Assembly: GCA_963768075.1 (NCBI GenBank)
Contig: CAVYHD010000001.1
Span: 124,001 to 188,000, forward strand
Origin: QHXW01 sp963768075
Lineage (GTDB): Bacteria > Acidobacteriota > Terriglobia > Bryobacterales > Bryobacteraceae
DNA: 64,000 nucleotides
Reading direction: 5' to 3'
This document shows positions 49,744 to 58,686 of this stretch, piece after piece (positions within the stretch are counted from its first letter, which is position 1; each line of letters begins with the position of its first letter). Below the pieces are notes generated by a model. That model did not search any database. It worked only from the letters and a program-made list of their open reading frames with translations, and was not told the origin of the DNA. Position numbers and translations under genes: made by a program.

Positions 49744-50952
49744 ATGCCCGAGTTTGCCGGACCAGTGGTGCTCCTCGATCCCGGTAATTTCTCGCCACAG
49801 TACACCGCCAATCTCTGCTCAAGCCTCTCGCAGCTGGGTGTCGATGTCACGCTGATCACTTCCCCGCCGCAATTCGGCGAAATGCCTTCGCCCCGCGGAT
49901 ACCGCGTGGAGAATTGTTTTTTTCGACACGTCAGTGGACCGGGGCTTCTCCGGTCGGCGACCGCGCATGGCGCACCTGCGCGAATGCTGCTGAAGGCTTG
50001 CGCGTATCCGTTCGGCCTGGCCAGGGCCAAGCGGCTCCTCCGTTCCGAGACTTCGCCGGGCATCCTCCATTATCAGTGGGCCCACATGCCGATCCTTGAT
50101 GCTGGTCTGGTTGCCAGGCTTCGGGTCGCGGGCTGGCGCGCAGTCGCAACGGCGCACGACTTCGCCGTTCCCGCTCCTTTTTCATCCCTCTGGAAATGGC
50201 AGGCCCGGCGCTTCTACAAATCCGTGGATGCCGTCGTAGTGCATACGGCGCGGCTGGCGGAACAGGCAGGCGCGGAGCTCAGCATTCCAACCTCCAGACT
50301 CCATGTGATTGCACGCGGCGACCTTGGCGTCTTGCGGGGTTCTCCGCTCAGCCGAGAGGAAGCCCGGGCCCGTATCGGCATCAACGGCTCGGGTCCGCTG
50401 CTCTTGTGCTTCGGCATGATCAAACCCAATAAGGGATTGGACCACTTGTTGCGCGCCATGCCGGAGGTCCTCGGGGCGCTCCCGGATGCGCGGTTGGTGA
50501 TTGCCGGGGAAGCGGTCGAGAAATTCGATCGCTATGCCGCCATCATCGGGCAACTCAGTATCGGACCCGCCGTGATCACCCGGCTGGGCTATGTCCGCGA
50601 CCATGATGTCGGTGCATATTTTCAAGCTGCCGACCTCGTCGTCTTGCCGCATACGGAAATCTCTCTGAGCGGGGTTGCCTGGGTGGCTCTGGGCTTCGGG
50701 TGCCCGATTGTCGGGACCAATGTGGGCGGCTTGCCCGATCTATTGGATGACGGTGTGAACGGATTCCTCGTGCCCCCGGGATCTCCGGCGGCATTGAGCC
50801 AGGCGATTATCCGGGCTTTGCATGATCCGGAACAGCTTGCCTGCATGGGAGCAAGAGGCCGGGAGCGTTTCGAAGCGTGCCATAGCTGGGGCAGAACTGC
50901 GAACCAGACACTCGACCTTTACCGGCGGCTGATGAACGGACGCCCCGGTTGA
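49744..50952 (+). CDS. Glycosyltransferase family 4
   Basis: A 402-residue GT-B enzyme. The N-terminal domain has LLDPGNFSPQYTANLCSSLSQLGVDVTLITSPP. The C-terminal domain has GPLLLCFGMIKPNKGLDHLLRAMPEVLGALPDARLVIAGEA, YFQAADLVVLPHTEISLSGVAWVALGFGCPIVGTNVGGLPDLLDDGVNGFLVPPGSPAAL with the E-x7-E-like donor site in a slightly altered form (ISLSGVAWVALGFG). The ATG is 3 bases after the previous stop. It transfers a sugar with retention to a lipid-linked or polymer acceptor. Confidence 0.9.
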   Translation: MPEFAGPVVLLDPGNFSPQYTANLCSSLSQLGVDVTLITSPPQFGEMPSPRGYRVENCFFRHVSGPGLLRSATAHGAPARMLLKACAYPFGLARAKRLLRSETSPGILHYQWAHMPILDAGLVARLRVAGWRAVATAHDFAVPAPFSSLWKWQARRFYKSVDAVVVHTARLAEQAGAELSIPTSRLHVIARGDLGVLRGSPLSREEARARIGINGSGPLLLCFGMIKPNKGLDHLLRAMPEVLGALPDARLVIAGEAVEKFDRYAAIIGQLSIGPAVITRLGYVRDHDVGAYFQAADLVVLPHTEISLSGVAWVALGFGCPIVGTNVGGLPDLLDDGVNGFLVPPGSPAALSQAIIRALHDPEQLACMGARGRERFEACHSWGRTANQTLDLYRRLMNGRPG

Positions 50953-50980
50953 AGCCCTTGCGCTGCCGGCGCGCGATGGT

Positions 50981-52213
50981 CTAGGCTGCGGTGGCTCGCC
51001 GCACCTGACCGTCACTCCAGAAGTTCCAGATATCCACCACGATCTTGTCAGGGAACATCAGATCCCGGTACACCGGGTGCGGTGTGCAGAGGATCAGGAT
51101 GTCGCTGCGTGACATCACCTGATCCAGTGGCAGCAGCGCCGGATCACTGGTGATATAGGGGTCCGTAGTCAAAACGTGTTTGGCACGAAAGGTCAGCAGC
51201 TTTTTCACCTTGTAGCTGAGGGATGAGCGCGGGTCGTCGCTGCCGGCTTTGAACGCCATGCCTAGCAGGCCCACCGTCAGTTCTTCCAGGCGATACTGGC
51301 TAGCCAGACTATCGACCACAAACATCGGAAGACTCTCGTTCACCAGCATGGCGGTGTGACCCATGCTGAACTGGTTCTTACAAAATGCGGCCAGCTGCAT
51401 CGTGTCTTTGAATAAACATGGACCGGCCGTGAATCCAGGACCCGCGATATCGGCCATGCGCGGGTAGTCTTGTTTCATTCCGTCAAGCACCGTGAAGTAA
51501 TCCACGCCCGCCGAATTAGCGATCAGATAGAACTGATTGGTTACCGCCATTTGGATATAGCGGTATGCGTTACTGAACAGCTTGGCTAGTTCCGCTTCGA
51601 TGGGCGTGAGCCGGACGACCTTGGGAGCGATTCGTGCGAACAGAGCGGCGGCGTTGTTCTCGGCTTCAGGGGTTGTACCACTCACCACCTGCGGCAGCGA
51701 TTGCAACTCCTCTATGGCGTACCCTTGTGCAGTCCGCTCGGGACAAAAGGAAAGCCGGGTCTTTTTGTTCTTGGACTCGAGATAGTTGGCGATCGAGCTG
51801 GTCAGCCCGGGGTAGACCGTGGAACGTAGAATAATCAACTGATCATCGCGGAGATGCGGCAGCAGGGTGTCTATGCACCTCATTACCGGCTTGAGGCTTG
51901 GATTGAAAAATTCGTCGACCGGCGTGCCGATGACGATCACGATATGAGAAGCGCGCGCCACATCCGCGGCCTCGGTGGTAAAGCTCAAACGGCCTTTGTC
52001 CAGGGCCTCGCGCAGTAGAGGCTCGGCTCCCCGCTCCAGGAACGGCATTTTGCCGGTCGCGATCGTTTCCATCGCCTGCGCATTAATGTCGTAGATGAGG
52101 ACGCGTAGGCCCTTCCCCGCAAAAACGATGGAAAGCGGCAATCCGACATGTCCGGCGCCTCCCACCACACACAGATCGAAATCCGCTTCTGCGGACGCGC
52201 CTGGAATAGGCAA
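50981..52213 (-). CDS. UDP-glucose/GDP-mannose-type nucleotide-sugar dehydrogenase
   Basis: A 410-residue enzyme. NAD site DLCVVGGAGHVGLPLSIVFAGKG, IVIVIGTPVDEFFNP, catalytic Cys in GFTAGPCLFKDTMQLA, AELAKLFSNAYRYIQMAVTNQFY and GLLGMAFKAGSDDPRSSLSYKV. It oxidises a UDP-sugar C6 to a uronic acid, probably glucuronate or a HexNAc uronate. The start is a TTG at 52213, supported by a strong AAGGAGAGAG site just upstream. Convergent with the GT4 gene to its left. Confidence 0.9.
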   Translation of the reverse strand: MPIPGASAEADFDLCVVGGAGHVGLPLSIVFAGKGLRVLIYDINAQAMETIATGKMPFLERGAEPLLREALDKGRLSFTTEAADVARASHIVIVIGTPVDEFFNPSLKPVMRCIDTLLPHLRDDQLIILRSTVYPGLTSSIANYLESKNKKTRLSFCPERTAQGYAIEELQSLPQVVSGTTPEAENNAAALFARIAPKVVRLTPIEAELAKLFSNAYRYIQMAVTNQFYLIANSAGVDYFTVLDGMKQDYPRMADIAGPGFTAGPCLFKDTMQLAAFCKNQFSMGHTAMLVNESLPMFVVDSLASQYRLEELTVGLLGMAFKAGSDDPRSSLSYKVKKLLTFRAKHVLTTDPYITSDPALLPLDQVMSRSDILILCTPHPVYRDLMFPDKIVVDIWNFWSDGQVRRATAA

Positions 52214-52397
52214 GCTCTCTCCTTACTGAAAGACTTACAATTTCGGATGATTATACCTTACTCTCCAATGTAGATTCCGCGCTGTCCCCGTCTACCGCGT
52301 CCGCCCCGCTACGATCCCGCCGGTATTTTCCTTTGCTTCATCCGGGCTGTCCCGTCGCAATCGGTTCGCCCGTTGCCTTGCACCACGCGCGGAGCGG

Positions 52398-53630
52398 GTG
52401 GCATACTACCTCTTGCCCGATTCAGAGTCTAGCACGGCGATGACGCCTGCTCTCGTGTCGTTCGCCTGGGCCGCTCTCGCGGTTGCCGTGCTGCTGCTCT
52501 GGCAGTTTCTCAATGTCCGATACAACAGTGCAGGTAACTGGACGGCCCTGTTCTGTACCGGCCAGAACCAGCGGGTGCCCCCGGAGCTCGAAGCGGGAAC
52601 GTACCGGTTTAGCGCCACCGGGTATGACGGTCAGATGTACCGCTACGTGGCGCACGATCCGCTTTTGCAAAGGGGACTCGCGCAATATGTCGACGCCCCT
52701 GTCATCCGCTATCGGCGAATCCTGGTCCCGGGTCTCGCCTTTGCGCTGGCAGCAGGCCGGCAGAGTTACATCGACGCCGCATATATCGCGGTCGTTGCGA
52801 TTTTCGTTGCTCTGGGATCGTACTGGCTGAGCCGCTGGGCGTCGCTGCACGGCTTCCACCCCGCGTGGGGGCTGGCTTTCGCGCTGGCGCCCGCTACGCT
52901 GATTTCCTCGGATCGCATGACCGTCGATGGCGCTCTCACGGCTCTCACGGTGGGCTTCGCCTACTTCGTGTCCGCCAGGTCCAGCGCGAAGGTTTACTTA
53001 GTGCTGGTTCTGGCCTGTCTCACGCGTGAGACAGGAGCGTTTCTGGTGGCTGGCTGTTGCATTTTCGAGTTATGGGAAAGGCGCTTCACGCGCACCGTGA
53101 TCTGGGCCACCGCGTGCCTGCCCGCGCTCGGATGGTATTGGTTCCTCCACAGGCGTTTCCATGTTGGCGCGATTGTTCGTGGAACGTCGTTTCCGCGCTG
53201 GTTCCTCCATAACCTCGGAACGGGCATCGTTGGGAGAATGCTCCATCCAATCCGCTACCCCTTCCCACCGGCGATCGAGTTGTTGGCCCGCTCCCTGGAC
53301 GTGGCGGCGTTGGCCGGAGTGCTTTGCGCCGTGATCATGGCAGTTGTCCTGCTCCGCGTCCGTCCGCGTAACCCGGTTCCACTCGCGGGGTTCCTGTTTG
53401 CCCTTCTGGCAATCGCGTTGGCCAACCCTCGTTATTGGGATCTGTGCTACAGCTATGCTCGCGTCTTTTCGCCGCTGCTCGTTCTGGTCGCCCTCGAAGC
53501 CATCCCCTGGAAAGTGCGGCCAATCGCCTGGCTGGCGGCGATTATCCCGACTGCCCTCGTGGACTTAAGGATCGGGCTGGAACTCGGATCTGAGAACCTG
53601 AGGATTTTCCGTGGCCTGCTGGGCCATTAA
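52398..53630 (+). CDS. Polytopic membrane protein, glycan-locus type
   Basis: About 410 residues with 8-9 membrane helices (LVSFAWAALAVAVLLLWQFL, AAYIAVVAIFVALGSYWLS, VYLVLVLACLTRETGAFLVAGCCIFEL, VAALAGVLCAVIMAVVLL, FLFALLAIALANPRYWDL). The phrase ATGYDGQMYRYVAHDPLLQRG and the loop before the second helix occur in AZOBR_p60025/DUF2029-like surface-glycan proteins. GTG start; an ATG 42 bases later is possible. Its stop and that of the convergent flavoprotein gene share the four bases TTAA at 53627-53630. Function unknown; GT-C-like mannosyltransferase or polymerase are possibilities. Confidence 0.68.
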   Translation: MAYYLLPDSESSTAMTPALVSFAWAALAVAVLLLWQFLNVRYNSAGNWTALFCTGQNQRVPPELEAGTYRFSATGYDGQMYRYVAHDPLLQRGLAQYVDAPVIRYRRILVPGLAFALAAGRQSYIDAAYIAVVAIFVALGSYWLSRWASLHGFHPAWGLAFALAPATLISSDRMTVDGALTALTVGFAYFVSARSSAKVYLVLVLACLTRETGAFLVAGCCIFELWERRFTRTVIWATACLPALGWYWFLHRRFHVGAIVRGTSFPRWFLHNLGTGIVGRMLHPIRYPFPPAIELLARSLDVAALAGVLCAVIMAVVLLRVRPRNPVPLAGFLFALLAIALANPRYWDLCYSYARVFSPLLVLVALEAIPWKVRPIAWLAAIIPTALVDLRIGLELGSENLRIFRGLLGH

Positions 53631-55114
53631 ATCGCGGCGGACATCACGCGAGGAACGCTCGGCTGCGCCCCATCGAGTGCTTCGACGTCTGCCGCGTTCA
53701 GGCCGGGACCCTCTTCCAGATACCCTGAATCGATTTCGAGGTCCCACAGATTGTAGCTCGCCCCCATCGCGTTGCGGGCCGCCAGGATGGCGGTCAACAT
53801 CGAATGGTCCTGATTGTTGTAGCGGTGCATGCCGTTCCGTCCCACTAGTTGCAGGTTTGGAACGGTGCCAAGAAACTCGCGCACGCTTGCCAGCCCGCGT
53901 TGGTAGGCGCCGTCGTAGACCGGGTACGCCTTGGGCATGCGTACGATCTTGGCATCCACAACCGGGCACGAGCCGGCGAGGCCAAGGCGGGCCAGTTCCT
54001 GCGTGGCCTTCGCCGCCAGTTGCTGGTCCGGCATCGTCCAGAGACCGTCACCTTGCTGGCAGAAGTATTCGAATCCCAGGCAGGACGTCGAGGAATCCGG
54101 CGTCATTTCGGGACTCCAGTTGCCATAGTTCTGAATGCGGCCCACCGCCACGCCGGGCTCGTGGACATAGATCCAGTTATCGGGGAACAGGTTGCCGCCG
54201 CGCACGATCAAGGCCACGGTGATGAAGTCGCGATAGTGGAAATCCTCAAGCGCCTCGTGTAATGCCCCGGGGGCCGTAGGCGTCAGGCGGCCTATGAGCT
54301 CGCGGATAGGAATACTGCTGATGAAATGTTCTCCAGTGTACACGGATCCGCCTGCGCGCACCGCAACGACGCGGCCGTTCTCCCACTGGATCTCCTCTAC
54401 CGGTGCGTTCAGCACCACGCGGGCGCCCTGACGTTCGATGATCTCGCGCATGCGCGTCCACATCATGCCGGGGCCTAGCCGCGGATAGTAGAATTCCCGG
54501 ATGAGCGTCTTGGGGGTCTCACCGTTATTCCGGTTTCTGCTTAGCGAGTCCCAGAGCAGGCTCGATAATGACAGGCCCCGAATGCGCTGCCGTCCCCAGT
54601 CAGCCTGGATTTGGCTGCAGGGAATGCCCCACACTTTCTCCGTATAGCCCTTGAAGAAAGTTTCATACAGCCTTCGGCCGAACCGGTTGGAAACCCAAGT
54701 TTCGAGATCATCTTCCGGATGCTTGGGGTTCACACGCGCGCGCGCAAAGCTGGCCAGGCAGCGAAACGCCTCCACCGGGCCGAGCCCCGCGAGCGCGTTC
54801 AGCGGCTCCAGGGGATAGCGGAAGAATTTCGAGCGGTAATAGATCCGGGAGAGTCTGGGGCGCACCAGCATGTCGTCTCCCAGAACGTCTTTCCAGATCT
54901 TTTCGATACAGGCCAGCTTGGTGTAGAACCTGTGGCCGCCAATGTCAAACCGGTATCCTTTGTACTCGATGGTGCGTGCCAGCCCGCCCACCATGGAGTC
55001 CTGCTCCAGCACAATGCTGCGGATCCCCTTACGCGACAGTTCGTATGCGGCTGTTAGTCCGGCCGGCCCGGCGCCCAGAATGATTACCGGTGCGGAGGTC
55101 CCGCTCTCCGTCAA
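53627..55114 (-). CDS. FAD-dependent UDP-galactopyranose mutase-like/amine oxidase-fold protein
   Basis: Starts TTG at 55114 (MTESGTSAPVIILGAGPAGLTAAYELSRKG), overlapping the stop of the upstream glycosyltransferase gene (TTGA). About 495 residues. Dinucleotide motif GAGPAGLTAAYEL, then DSMVGGLARTIEYKGYRFDIGGHRFY, ETFFKGYTEKVWGIPCSQIQADWGRQRI and a C-terminal NGMHRYNNQDHSMLTAILAARNAMG. The pattern matches the flavoproteins usually annotated 'protoporphyrinogen oxidase-like/UGM-like' in surface-polysaccharide loci. The C-terminal FAD-binding RYNNQDHSM is typical. Most likely acts on a sugar nucleotide or lipid-linked sugar. Confidence 0.85.
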   Translation of the reverse strand: MTESGTSAPVIILGAGPAGLTAAYELSRKGIRSIVLEQDSMVGGLARTIEYKGYRFDIGGHRFYTKLACIEKIWKDVLGDDMLVRPRLSRIYYRSKFFRYPLEPLNALAGLGPVEAFRCLASFARARVNPKHPEDDLETWVSNRFGRRLYETFFKGYTEKVWGIPCSQIQADWGRQRIRGLSLSSLLWDSLSRNRNNGETPKTLIREFYYPRLGPGMMWTRMREIIERQGARVVLNAPVEEIQWENGRVVAVRAGGSVYTGEHFISSIPIRELIGRLTPTAPGALHEALEDFHYRDFITVALIVRGGNLFPDNWIYVHEPGVAVGRIQNYGNWSPEMTPDSSTSCLGFEYFCQQGDGLWTMPDQQLAAKATQELARLGLAGSCPVVDAKIVRMPKAYPVYDGAYQRGLASVREFLGTVPNLQLVGRNGMHRYNNQDHSMLTAILAARNAMGASYNLWDLEIDSGYLEEGPGLNAADVEALDGAQPSVPRVMSAAI

Positions 55115-56145
55115 GGCGCTTCCTCGCCGGCGACTTTGGATGCCGACGGCTTTACCGTGCTCAGCAAATGCAGGGCTGCGCCCGCCAGGAAGGCAATGCC
55201 ACTGTAGAAATGAAACAGGAAATGGAGCGGTACCGCGCGCAAAGCAAACAGCATCCCCCGCCGCCTGGCCAGGAATGCGTAGAACCGCCAGTTCAGGCAG
55301 GCCAGCGCCAGCATGCAGCCCAGCGCGATCTTGACTGCGCCAAAAGACAGCGCCGCGACTGAAAGGAACGCCAGCGCAACGCTGAGCCGCTGGCTCCAGC
55401 GCAAGTTCAAGTCGTTGGGCATCGAGCGGGTGCCTAAAATCAGCAGCGTCCACGGAATGCCCCGGTCGAAGACGTCGGTCTTAATCATCCTCGTCAACGT
55501 CCAGCATTTCAGATGCTGGACCTGGATAGCCGGATCGAGCAGAATGCGGCCGCCGTCAGCCTTAAGTCGCGCGCCAAACTCGAGATCTTCGATAGCGGGA
55601 CGGCCGAAGCGCTCGTCTAGACCGCCGCAACGCAAAAAGACTTCCTTGCGGATCGCGCCGCACGCGGTCCAGAACGTGGAGGCCTCCCGCCGCCCGGCCC
55701 GGTGAGTGAAGCAATGCAGCAGGTTTCGATATTGAGAAACGAAGGGCGCGGCCGCGGGCGAGTCGTCGTAAGCGCCCATCACTGCGGCGAGCGAGGCATC
55801 CTGGCGAAAATGGGCCAGGATGCGGGAGATGGCGTCGTTATGGATGCGGACGTCTGCGTCCAGAAACAGAATCACGTCCCCGCGTGCGTGAAGAGCCCCG
55901 AGATTGCGGGCATGCGCCGGGCCTTGGCGCTGGCTCAGCGAAATTACGCGTGCGCCGTGCCGTTCAGCCACCGCCTTCGCGCCGTCAGAGGATGCATCAT
56001 CCACCACCACGCACTCAAGCGGTCGCAGCGTGGATTTCGACAACGCTTCCAGGCAGCCGGCAAGAGTCGCCGCTGAGTTGTGGACCGCGATGACCACGGT
56101 AATTTCAAGGCTGTTTATCAATCCGGTCTCTGTAGAGACTAACAC
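55111..56145 (-). CDS. Glycosyltransferase family 2 with C-terminal membrane helices
   Basis: The enzyme core opens LEITVVIAVHNSAATLAGCLEALSKSTLRPLECVVVDDASSDGAKAVAERHGA, with DxD motif ILFLDADVRIHNDAI and the acceptor motif FGRPAIEDLEFGARLKADGG. Three hydrophobic stretches near the C-terminus (LSVALAFLSVAALSFGAVKIALGCMLALACL; LHFLFHFYSGIAFLAGAALHLL) anchor it. Start uncertain: GTG 56145 or TTG 56121; the longer open frame to 56412 has no family similarity. It is coupled to the UGM-like gene by overlapping stop and start. Confidence 0.85.
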   Translation of the reverse strand: MLVSTETGLINSLEITVVIAVHNSAATLAGCLEALSKSTLRPLECVVVDDASSDGAKAVAERHGARVISLSQRQGPAHARNLGALHARGDVILFLDADVRIHNDAISRILAHFRQDASLAAVMGAYDDSPAAAPFVSQYRNLLHCFTHRAGRREASTFWTACGAIRKEVFLRCGGLDERFGRPAIEDLEFGARLKADGGRILLDPAIQVQHLKCWTLTRMIKTDVFDRGIPWTLLILGTRSMPNDLNLRWSQRLSVALAFLSVAALSFGAVKIALGCMLALACLNWRFYAFLARRRGMLFALRAVPLHFLFHFYSGIAFLAGAALHLLSTVKPSASKVAGEEAP

Positions 56146-56284
56146 GAACAAGGCGTTAGGTTCCACCGCGACGATCGGCAGTCTGCTGGTCGGAACGCGA
56201 TTTCGGACTGCTCTCCGCCCCGGGCCGCGGGAAGTCTGGCCTGTCCATCCGCAATAACGCGATCCCTGATAACATGACTTCACC

Positions 56285-57487
56285 ATGCGCGTCCCCCCGG
56301 TTCTGCTGCAACTCCTCCTGGGAACCTCACTTCTCGCGCAGCCCAGCCCCACCGGGCGCCTGCAGAACCTGCTCAGCAACCTGCTCATTGTCGACACCCA
56401 TATCGATACCACCGGCTACATTGTCGATGAGGGTTACCAACTCGCCGACCAGCACAAGTACTACCAAAACGATATTCCACGACTACGGCGCGGGCGGGTC
56501 GGAGCAGTCTTCTTCGGCGTCTACGTCCAGCCGCAGGATTTCGCGCAGCCGCTATGGGTTACCCGGACCCTCGAGTGGATCGATGCCTTGCATGAGGAGG
56601 TGCGCCGCAACCCGAAAGACCTCGAAATGGCGTCCACGGCGGACGATATCGTCCGCATCCGCCAGGCCGGAAAAGTCGCCGCCCTGCTGGGCCTCGAAGG
56701 TGGGCATCTGATCTCCAACAGCCTGCCGGTCCTGCGGGATTATTACCGGTTGGGCATTCGCTACATGACTCTGACACATTTCAAAAACAACGATTGGGCC
56801 GATTCCGGGTCCGATCAACCGGTGCACAACGGCCTTTCATCCTTCGGGCGCGAGATCGTGAAGGAAATGAACCGGCTGGGAATGATGGTCGACATTTCGC
56901 ATGTTTCCGACAAGACCTTTTATGACGCGATTGAGATGTCGCGCGCGCCGGTGATCGCGTCGCACTCCTCGCTGCGAGCTCTGTGCAATATTCCGCGCAA
57001 TATGAGCGACGACATGCTTCGCGCGCTGGCGCGCAACGGCGGCGTGATCTTCATCAATTTCAATATCGCGTACCTCGATGAAAATGCTTCCGCCGCGTTC
57101 ACGCGCCTGCACAGCGCACGCGATCGCGATATCGCGGACATGCTCGCGCTTAATAGCGGCAATCCGCAACGCTGGGAGATGAAGCGCGCCATCCAGCAGC
57201 GATACAAGGCACAACTGCCGGCCGTGGACATCAGCGCCGTCTTGCGGCACATTGACCACGCGGCCAAGACAATCGGTGCGGACCACGTTGGCCTTGGGTC
57301 CGATTTCGACGGCGTCTCGGGTATGGTGCCGGACGGCATGGAGGACGTTTCCAAGTACCCGGCCCTGGTTAAGGGCCTCATCGATATGGGCTACTCCGAT
57401 TCGGACATCCGCAAGATAATGGGTGAAAACCTGCTGCGTGTCATGCGGGCCAATGAGGCCGTGGCTAGAGAAATGGCTGGAAAATGA
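56285..57487 (+). CDS. Membrane dipeptidase-like peptidase M19, exported
   Basis: A 400-residue protein with leader MRVPPVLLQLLLGTSLLAQ. M19 motifs: IVDTHIDTTG with two zinc His/Asp, VAALLGLEGGHLISNSLPVLRDYYRLGIRYMTLTHFKNNDWADSGSD (bridging Glu, His), VDISHVSDKTF, APVIASHSSLRAL, and GADHVGLGSDFDGV. It hydrolyses dipeptides, including D-amino-acid-containing ones, in the periplasm. It starts the right-hand run of exported enzymes. The stop overlaps the next ATG (ATGA). Confidence 0.93.
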   Translation: MRVPPVLLQLLLGTSLLAQPSPTGRLQNLLSNLLIVDTHIDTTGYIVDEGYQLADQHKYYQNDIPRLRRGRVGAVFFGVYVQPQDFAQPLWVTRTLEWIDALHEEVRRNPKDLEMASTADDIVRIRQAGKVAALLGLEGGHLISNSLPVLRDYYRLGIRYMTLTHFKNNDWADSGSDQPVHNGLSSFGREIVKEMNRLGMMVDISHVSDKTFYDAIEMSRAPVIASHSSLRALCNIPRNMSDDMLRALARNGGVIFINFNIAYLDENASAAFTRLHSARDRDIADMLALNSGNPQRWEMKRAIQQRYKAQLPAVDISAVLRHIDHAAKTIGADHVGLGSDFDGVSGMVPDGMEDVSKYPALVKGLIDMGYSDSDIRKIMGENLLRVMRANEAVAREMAGK

Positions 57488-58683
57488 AGCGGCGCGAGTT
57501 TTTGCAATTGCCGGCTTTGGCTGCCTTGCCGCCTTCCGTGCAGCGCAAAAAAATTGCCGCTCTCACCACCACCTATCACGTGCGGTCCCACGCCGACGAC
57601 ATCATAACCCGCTTCCTCGAGGGCTACTGGATCAACGATCAGTACTACGCCCCGCCGTGCGACATCGTCTCGCTGTATATGGACCAGGTACATCCCGCGG
57701 ACATCGGCTACCGGCTGTCAACGGCGTATAACTTCCCGGTCGCCCGGTCCATTGCCGAGGCGCTCACACTTGGCACGGGGAAGCTGGCGGTGGATGGCGT
57801 CCTACTCGTGGCGGAGCACGGTGATTATCCGTTCAACGATAAGCAGCAGCAGCTCTATCCAAGATTCAAATTCTTCGAGCAGGTCGTCGACACATTCCGG
57901 CGCTCCGGGCGGTCGGTTCCGGTTTACAGCGATAAACATCTGTCATGGAGCTGGGAGGAAGCCAGCCGGATGTACGACTGGTCGCGTGAGCTGCATTTCC
58001 CGCTGATGGCGGGTTCGTCGGTTTCCGTAACCTTTCGCCGCCCTGAGCTGGACTATCCGCTGGGTGTGGAATTCCAAGACGCCCTCATGGTTGGAAACGG
58101 CTGGGTAACCGACGGCGGGATATTTCATGACCTCGAAGTCTTGCAGTGCTTTGTGGAGCGCCGGAAAGGCGGAGAAACTGGCGTTCGGAGCGTGCAGTAC
58201 ATCCAGGGTGATGACGTGTGGCGCGCTGCCCGGCAGGGAAGGTGGTCGCGAGAGCTCATGGATGCTGCGCTATCGCGCGCCGAGCGGCTCGGTCCCGGGC
58301 ATCCCGAGGATGTGAAACAACCGGTTGCCTGCTTGCTCGAATACAACGACGGATTCCGAGGCGCGGTTCTCGCACTGGGTGGTCTGGTGAACGAATACCT
58401 TGCCGCCTTTCGCGTTAAGGGCCGGCCCGCCATCGACAGTACGTTGTGCTATGTGCCGCCCGAGAACTCGAACAACTTCAGCATGCTGGTGCACGGTATC
58501 GTGCAAATGTTCGAAACCGGCAGAAGTCCATACCCGGTCGAGCGCACGCTGCTCACTACCGGCGCGCTCTCGTTCCTGATGGAATCGGCATACCAGGGTC
58601 ATAAGCCGATCGAGACTCCGTCGCTGCGCGTGGCGTACACGGCGCCGCCGCAGTCGTTTTACGCGCATGGAAGGGGATCTTGA
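57484..58683 (+). CDS. Conserved exported protein with RR leader, unknown function
   Basis: A 399-residue protein starting MKRREFLQLPALAALPPSV, a short Tat-like leader. The rest has no recognised fold: KKIAALTTTYHVRSHADDIITRFLEGYWINDQYYAPPCDIVSLYMDQ, DGVLLVAEHGDYPFNDKQQQLYPRFKFFEQVVDTFRRSGRSVPVYSDKHLSWSW, then a globular C-terminal half. Residues such as DVWRAAR and LEYNDGFRGAVL are in the style of Gfo/Idh-like or HpcH-like sugar proteins, but I cannot assign it. Coupled to the M19 gene by ATGA, it is followed at once by the lactonase-like gene. Confidence 0.72.
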   Translation: MKRREFLQLPALAALPPSVQRKKIAALTTTYHVRSHADDIITRFLEGYWINDQYYAPPCDIVSLYMDQVHPADIGYRLSTAYNFPVARSIAEALTLGTGKLAVDGVLLVAEHGDYPFNDKQQQLYPRFKFFEQVVDTFRRSGRSVPVYSDKHLSWSWEEASRMYDWSRELHFPLMAGSSVSVTFRRPELDYPLGVEFQDALMVGNGWVTDGGIFHDLEVLQCFVERRKGGETGVRSVQYIQGDDVWRAARQGRWSRELMDAALSRAERLGPGHPEDVKQPVACLLEYNDGFRGAVLALGGLVNEYLAAFRVKGRPAIDSTLCYVPPENSNNFSMLVHGIVQMFETGRSPYPVERTLLTTGALSFLMESAYQGHKPIETPSLRVAYTAPPQSFYAHGRGS

Positions 58684-58686
58684 TGC

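Noticed and set aside
53627..53630. Shared TTAA between convergent stops as a transposon target or signal
   Set aside because: Two TAA stops meeting tail to tail naturally give TTAA; no element or repeat is present.
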